From the NCBI GenBank assembly GCA_938041335.1, contig CALIAF010000021.1:1-64000 (forward strand): a stretch of 64,000 bases of DNA, in the 5' to 3' direction. Origin of the DNA: an uncultured Ulvibacter sp. GTDB lineage: Bacteria > Bacteroidota > Bacteroidia > Flavobacteriales > Flavobacteriaceae. A program made the translations under genes and the position numbers. The notes below the pieces were generated by a model, which did no database searches, was not told the origin of the DNA, and saw only the letters and a list, made by a program, of their open reading frames with translations. Of this stretch, positions 60,292 through 64,000 are shown piece after piece (the first letter of the stretch is position 1; each line of letters opens with the position of its first letter).

Positions 60292-61605
60292 ATGTCTGTA
60301 GAAACAAACCCATACGTTGCCCATAAAGTAAAAGATATCTCTCTTGCTGCTTGGGGAAGAAAAGAAATTGAACTTGCCGAAGCAGAAATGCCAGGGCTTA
60401 TGGCTCTTAGAGAAGAGTACAAAAACGAACAACCGCTTAAAGATGCGCGTATTGCAGGATGTTTGCATATGACCATCCAAACGGCTGTTTTAATTGAAAC
60501 GTTACAAGCTTTAGGGGCAGAGGTAACTTGGAGTTCTTGTAATATTTTCTCTACTCAAGATCAAGCAGCAGCAGCGATTGCAGCAGCAGGAACACCTGTT
60601 TATGCCTGGAAAGGTATGAATGAAGAAGAATTTGACTGGTGTATCGAGCAAACACTTTTCTTTGGAGAAGATCGTAAGCCTTTAAATATGATTCTTGATG
60701 ACGGTGGTGACCTTACTAATATGGTATTAGATAAGTATCCAGAATTAGCCGCAGGCGTAAGAGGTTTAAGTGAAGAGACTACTACTGGAGTTCATAGATT
60801 ATATGAACGTGTAAAGAACGGAACATTACCTATGCCAGCTATCAACATTAATGATAGTGTTACAAAATCAAAATTTGATAACAAATACGGATGTCGTGAG
60901 AGTGCTGTAGATGCGATACGTCGTGCTACAGATATTATGCTTGCTGGTAAACGTGTAGTTGTTTGTGGGTATGGTGATGTAGGTAAAGGTACAGCAGCAT
61001 CTTTTAAAGGTGCCGGTTCTATTGTTACCGTAACAGAAATTGACCCTATTTGTGCATTACAAGCAGCAATGGATGGTTTTGAAGTAAAGAAACTTGAGAC
61101 TATTGTGCCTAATGCAGATATCGTGATTACGACTACGGGTAACAAAGATATTGTACGCCCAGAGCACTTTGAGGCAATGAAAGACAAAACTATTGTTTGT
61201 AACATAGGTCACTTTGACAACGAGATTGACGTGCCTTGGTTAAACAAGAAGGCTAAGAAAGATGAGATAAAGCCTCAGGTAGACAAATATACTTTTGACA
61301 ACGGAAAAGATATCATCCTTCTTGCTGAAGGTCGCCTTGTAAACTTAGGTTGTGCTACAGGACACCCTAGCTTTGTAATGAGTAATTCATTTACAAACCA
61401 GACTTTAGCGCAGATAGAGCTTTGGAAAGATAGTGACAAGTATGAGAACAAAGTATATATGCTTCCTAAGCATCTTGATGAGAAAGTTGCAAAACTACAC
61501 TTAGCAAAAATAGGCGTTGAGCTTACAGAGTTAAAGCAAGATCAAGCAGAATACATTGGAGTAACCGTAGAAGGACCTTATAAGCCAGAATACTACAGAT
61601 ACTAA
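60292..61605 (+). CDS. ahcY: Adenosylhomocysteinase (SAH hydrolase)
   Basis: A 437-residue enzyme that splits S-adenosylhomocysteine to adenosine and homocysteine with bound NAD. The NAD-binding motif is [18 protein letters not shown] (about 223-240), the substrate signatures are [13 protein letters not shown] and [16 protein letters not shown], and the C-terminal KPEYYRY is intact. It keeps methylation running and would also recycle SAH made by ArsM and the methyltransferase at 6033. Confidence 0.96.
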   Translation: MSVETNPYVAHKVKDISLAAWGRKEIELAEAEMPGLMALREEYKNEQPLKDARIAGCLHMTIQTAVLIETLQALGAEVTWSSCNIFSTQDQAAAAIAAAGTPVYAWKGMNEEEFDWCIEQTLFFGEDRKPLNMILDDGGDLTNMVLDKYPELAAGVRGLSEETTTGVHRLYERVKNGTLPMPAININDSVTKSKFDNKYGCRESAVDAIRRATDIMLAGKRVVVCGYGDVGKGTAASFKGAGSIVTVTEIDPICALQAAMDGFEVKKLETIVPNADIVITTTGNKDIVRPEHFEAMKDKTIVCNIGHFDNEIDVPWLNKKAKKDEIKPQVDKYTFDNGKDIILLAEGRLVNLGCATGHPSFVMSNSFTNQTLAQIELWKDSDKYENKVYMLPKHLDEKVAKLHLAKIGVELTELKQDQAEYIGVTVEGPYKPEYYRY

Positions 61606-61678
61606 ATGATTGTAGCTATTAGATTGACGATTTTAGATTGTTGATTTAATTTTATCTTCGGAAATTTTAAATATTTGA

Positions 61679-61714
61679 ACCCTTGCGACTTTACCAGTTG
61701 CGAGGTTTTTTTTT
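61679..61714 (+). terminator. Rho-independent terminator of ahcY
   Basis: CCTTGCGAC (61681-61689) pairs with GTTGCGAGG (61697-61705), allowing two G-U pairs, followed by nine T residues. It lies about 75 bases after the ahcY stop. Confidence 0.8.
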
Positions 61715-61756
61715 GATGGAAGATATGGCAGGAGGCAAGAGGAACTAGCGGTGTTT

Positions 61757-62119
61757 TTATGGCCCAAAAACTATAGCAAAGTTTAATAGAGACCAAACTA
61801 TCGAAATAATTACTCCTATCCAATACAACAAGACTCTCGTCGAATCTGTAAACCAACAATTTGCACCTACTTTCTTTTTTCTTAAATAGAAACAAAACAA
61901 CAACTCATACCCCCAACCGGCACAATAACATAAATTGGCGCCAAAAAGCCAAAAGGCTATCCCAACAAACATATCCGTTGTAGCATATGAATTAGGAACA
62001 TCTGTTCTCACAAATAAAAAGAAAATTAGGAAAACCCCAAGAATTATAGTAAAACGTAAACGCCGTTTTTCCCACCAAGCTATTGGTGTAAATAGCATGT
62101 TCTTATTGGAAGGTATCAT
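61757..62119 (-). CDS. Hypothetical membrane protein
   Basis: A 120-residue protein with three hydrophobic helices (about 22-40, 48-66, 94-117) and two cysteine-containing segments near helix ends (NLCYCAGWGYE and KVGANCW). No family is recognised. It sits alone between the ahcY terminator and the tonB terminator on the minus strand. Codon use is ordinary. It is probably real because of its length and regular helix pattern. Confidence 0.55.
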   Translation of the reverse strand: MIPSNKNMLFTPIAWWEKRRLRFTIILGVFLIFFLFVRTDVPNSYATTDMFVGIAFWLFGANLCYCAGWGYELLFCFYLRKKKVGANCWFTDSTRVLLYWIGVIISIVWSLLNFAIVFGP

Positions 62120-62154
62120 ATGCGGGCAGGCCTTGATTATTCATTAGTTGATAA

Positions 62155-62193
62155 AAAAAACCTCAATGCTCTAAAAGATCATTGAGGTTTTAA
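62155..62193 (-). terminator. Terminator of the sprA-gcvH-vanZ-tonB run
   Basis: On the minus strand, AAACCTCAATG pairs with CATTGAGGTTT around an 11-base loop, and a T run follows. It lies about 40 bases after the tonB stop at 62232. Confidence 0.85.
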
Positions 62194-62231
62194 AACAAGC
62201 ACCGCCGTCAAGCATGCCTATTTATAATATG

Positions 62232-62957
62232 TTAATTATCAACTTGAAAAAGTATAGGTAGTGAGTATAAAACCCCTACTGCTTTACCACGTTGTTTTCC
62301 AGGTGTCATTTTAGGCAATTTACCAATAACTTCTTTCGCTTCTTGCTCTAACCTTGGGTGAGGTGCACGAGCTAGGATATTCACGATATTACCATTCTTA
62401 TCAATTTTAAACTGCACAGAAATACGTTGACGACCTTCAAGGCCTAATTCTGAAGCTAATTCTGTATCAAATTTTTTCTGTACAAACTTCTGTACTTTTT
62501 CGCTCATACAAGCTTTTTTTCCAGCATTCCCCTTAGCAGATTCACATCCTGGATAAATAGGCACATTTTCAATAACCGCAAATGGCACATCTGCAATTTC
62601 TTCTTCAACTACCTCTTCAATAATTTCTTCAACCTCTACAATTTCTTCTTCTGCATCTGTTTCTGTAGACTCAATAATAGTCTCTTCCACTTCTTTTTCA
62701 TCTTCAACTACCTCAATAACTTCTGGCGCCGGTGGCGGCGGCGGCGGCGGTGGTGGCGGTTGTATTGGTTGCGTAATTGGAATATCCTCTAATAATTCAT
62801 CATCCACGTCTTGACTTGCATCATAAGATGCAGTTTTGTCATATGTTTTCCACTCTATGGCTTGCCAAGAAAGCAATAACATTAACGCTAGACCAGCTAA
62901 TAAAAATATTGAGCTATTTCTGCTCACATCAGACTTCGGATTTTTCTTCGGTTCCAT
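62232..62957 (-). CDS. tonB: Energy transducer TonB
   Basis: A 241-residue protein: short cytoplasmic N-terminus, one membrane helix (about 17-34), a ten-proline stretch (about 67-76), a long Glu/Val-rich periplasmic spacer, and a TonB_C domain (about 160-240, with YPGCESAKGNAGKKACMSEKVQKF and APHPRLEQEAKEVIGKLPKMTPG). It couples the proton-motive force to outer-membrane receptors. The proline stretch is encoded by near-perfect CCN trinucleotide repeats at about 62731-62760. Confidence 0.93.
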   Translation of the reverse strand: MEPKKNPKSDVSRNSSIFLLAGLALMLLLSWQAIEWKTYDKTASYDASQDVDDELLEDIPITQPIQPPPPPPPPPPAPEVIEVVEDEKEVEETIIESTETDAEEEIVEVEEIIEEVVEEEIADVPFAVIENVPIYPGCESAKGNAGKKACMSEKVQKFVQKKFDTELASELGLEGRQRISVQFKIDKNGNIVNILARAPHPRLEQEAKEVIGKLPKMTPGKQRGKAVGVLYSLPILFQVDN

Positions 62958-63020
62958 AATATTGAATTTTACTGTTGCTAAATTATATAAAAAGTAACTA
63001 AATTAAAAACAATACATACT

Positions 63021-63413
63021 TTAACTTGAAAATTTAATTTTCAGAAACTTAAAAACCATCAAGCCAAGCACACAACCTATTATATTAGCCACTACATCCC
63101 ACACATCTGCCATTCTAGTTGTGGTGAATAGTGCTTGTGATATCTCAATTATTATGCCGTAAAGTACCGCTAAAACAAGTAACGCAGAATGACTTAACAA
63201 TCGTTGGTGTGTTCCTTTTCTGTAAAAGTAAAATAACCATAAAAAAATTAGTGCACCATTGAGAACAATGTGCACTAACTTGTCTATAGGTAAGTCTGAT
63301 CCAATTCCAGATGAAAATGGGACCAAAAAGAAAATGGTAATTATCGTTGTATATAAAACACATACAACAATGAGATTTTTAGGCTCCGATAAGTTCTTTA
63401 TAAGCTGCATCAT
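63021..63413 (-). CDS. VanZ-like membrane protein
   Basis: About 130 residues with four membrane helices. [24 protein letters not shown] and [26 protein letters not shown] match the VanZ family (H in the second helix and the R-x-x-D-x-x-D motif). The start is uncertain: ATGs at 63428, 63413 and 63410 all overlap the 3' end of gcvH (stop at 63379). The cellular role of VanZ-like proteins outside glycopeptide resistance is unknown. The gcvH-vanZ-tonB order is common in Flavobacteriaceae. Confidence 0.82.
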   Translation of the reverse strand: MMQLIKNLSEPKNLIVVCVLYTTIITIFFLVPFSSGIGSDLPIDKLVHIVLNGALIFLWLFYFYRKGTHQRLLSHSALLVLAVLYGIIIEISQALFTTTRMADVWDVVANIIGCVLGLMVFKFLKIKFSS

Positions 63414-63759
63414 CGAGAAGACCTTCAACCTCTTCTGGGTTTGTAAATTTAATTTTGATCATCCATCCTTCACCATACGGATCTGAATTTACCTTTTCTG
63501 GCTCAGATTCTAAGGAGTCATTGAATTCGATAATCTCTCCAGATAATGGTATAAACAAATCTGAAACTGTTTTAACAGCCTCAACGGTGCCAAAAACTTC
63601 TTCAATTTCTAGTGTTTCATCAAGTGTTTCTACCTCTACATACACGATATCACCAAGCTCTCCTTGAGCAAAATCTGTAACGCCAACTGTAGCAATATCA
63701 CCTTCGATTAAAACCCATTCGTGGTCTTTTGTATATTTTAAATTTGCAGGTACATTCAT
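63379..63759 (-). CDS. gcvH: Glycine cleavage system H protein
   Basis: A 126-residue lipoyl carrier. The lipoylated lysine lies in [13 protein letters not shown] (about residue 63). The family start [14 protein letters not shown] and [17 protein letters not shown] are intact. It accepts the aminomethyl group from GcvP (gene at 1890, other end of the window) and presents it to the T protein and lipoamide dehydrogenase. It begins 27 bases after the sprA stop. Confidence 0.96.
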   Translation of the reverse strand: MNVPANLKYTKDHEWVLIEGDIATVGVTDFAQGELGDIVYVEVETLDETLEIEEVFGTVEAVKTVSDLFIPLSGEIIEFNDSLESEPEKVNSDPYGEGWMIKIKFTNPEEVEGLLDDAAYKELIGA

Positions 63760-63786
63760 TATTAAAAAGTATTCTTTATGTGTTGA

Positions 63787-64000
63787 TTAATTTCCGAAAT
63801 TATAACGTAAGGTAAGTCCACTACGAATAGTAGTCTGCGGGAACGCCGTTGAAATAGCGTACTCAGAGAACGTATGGTCATAATAAAATAATGCGGTTAA
63901 GTTTTTACTTAGCGCATAGTCAGCACTAAACTGGAGCCCATAAATGGTTTGCCCAGCCGTTATCTGATTATTATTAAGGTCTAAATACCTGATTATCGTT
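63787..64000 (-). CDS. sprA: Type IX secretion translocon SprA (Sov), C-terminal fragment
   Basis: The last 70 residues of a gene running off the window edge. The segment TAGQTIYGLQFSADYALSKN followed by LFYYDHTFSEYAIST and a terminal beta-strand LTLRYNFGN matches the end of the giant SprA/Sov barrel (family length about 2400 residues). The following gcvH-vanZ-tonB genes are the usual neighbours of sprA. SprA forms the outer-membrane pore through which T9SS cargo passes to PorV and PorU. Confidence 0.8.
   Translation of the reverse strand, partial: TIIRYLDLNNNQITAGQTIYGLQFSADYALSKNLTALFYYDHTFSEYAISTAFPQTTIRSGLTLRYNFGN

Noticed and set aside
61602-61895. 97-codon minus-strand reading frame after ahcY
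   Set aside because: It overlaps the ahcY terminator and the better-supported frame at 61757-62119, and its translation looks random.
63021-63428. VanZ gene as a glycopeptide resistance determinant
   Set aside because: No other van genes are present. VanZ-like proteins beside gcvH are ordinary in this family.

Overview
The window comes from the chromosome of a marine member of the Flavobacteriaceae (Bacteroidota). The base composition is AT-rich. Type IX secretion and gliding genes (gldJ, porU, porV and the C-terminus of sprA) lie in their usual family neighbourhoods, two exported proteins end in T9SS type A sorting domains, SusC-like barrels and a GLPGLI protein are present, and several genes are preceded by the Bacteroidota -7 element TAnnTTTG. 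A Dokdonia-like genus would fit, but the sequence alone does not settle it. No tRNA, rRNA, CRISPR array, insertion sequence or prophage was seen.

Layout. 0-1.6 kb: ECF sigma factor with a very small zinc-finger anti-sigma-like partner, convergent with a UbiA-like membrane protein. 1.9-10.1 kb: gcvP, then a lipid/envelope run (KAS III, methyltransferase, GT2, alkaline phosphatase, MlaE/MlaF-type ABC transporter). 10.2-15.4 kb: a T9SS-exported FG-GAP/UnbV protein, then a minus-strand group (DUF389, manC, SprT-like, XRE regulator). 15.5-19.3 kb: an AT-rich accessory module of a secreted four-cysteine small protein, a GLPGLI protein and a TonB-dependent-receptor-like barrel. 19.3-23.4 kb: SDR, pyruvate dehydrogenase E2 and E1alpha, cytidine deaminase. 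23.4-31.8 kb: porV-porU divergent from gldJ-murF. 31.8-34.2 kb: a T9SS client, a small conserved protein, and a DUF481-like gene broken by one amber codon.

34.3-42.1 kb is the most distinctive region: an arsenosugar biosynthesis locus (AhpD-like protein, ArsS radical SAM enzyme, rhodanese, TIGR04282 transferase, purine nucleoside phosphorylase, small membrane protein, ArsM, fatty-acid-hydroxylase-type enzyme, DUF547 lipoprotein, TIGR04283 glycosyltransferase). After a regulator/YceI/glycosidase interlude, a second block (45.7-51.0 kb) encodes an FAD oxidoreductase, a polyferredoxin-type membrane protein and two GT2 enzymes. ArsM and ArsS would make the dimethylarsinoyl-deoxyadenosine core, the phosphorylase could remove the base, and the transferases would decorate the sugar. 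The second block may supply redox and lipid-linked steps.

51.0-60.2 kb: HIT and GreA, then a thiamine-uptake locus. A clear TPP riboswitch with its own promoter precedes a TonB-dependent receptor. Further along on the same strand lie a YkoF/MTH1187-like thiamine-binding protein, a PnuC-family permease and a NadR-like kinase, so the permease and kinase probably act on thiamine. DUF4301 and ArfB lie between. A GGGP-synthase-family enzyme and a phosphopantetheinyl transferase follow. 60.3-64.0 kb: ahcY, a small membrane protein, and a minus-strand run sprA(C-term)-gcvH-vanZ-tonB. gcvP and gcvH thus sit at opposite ends of the window.
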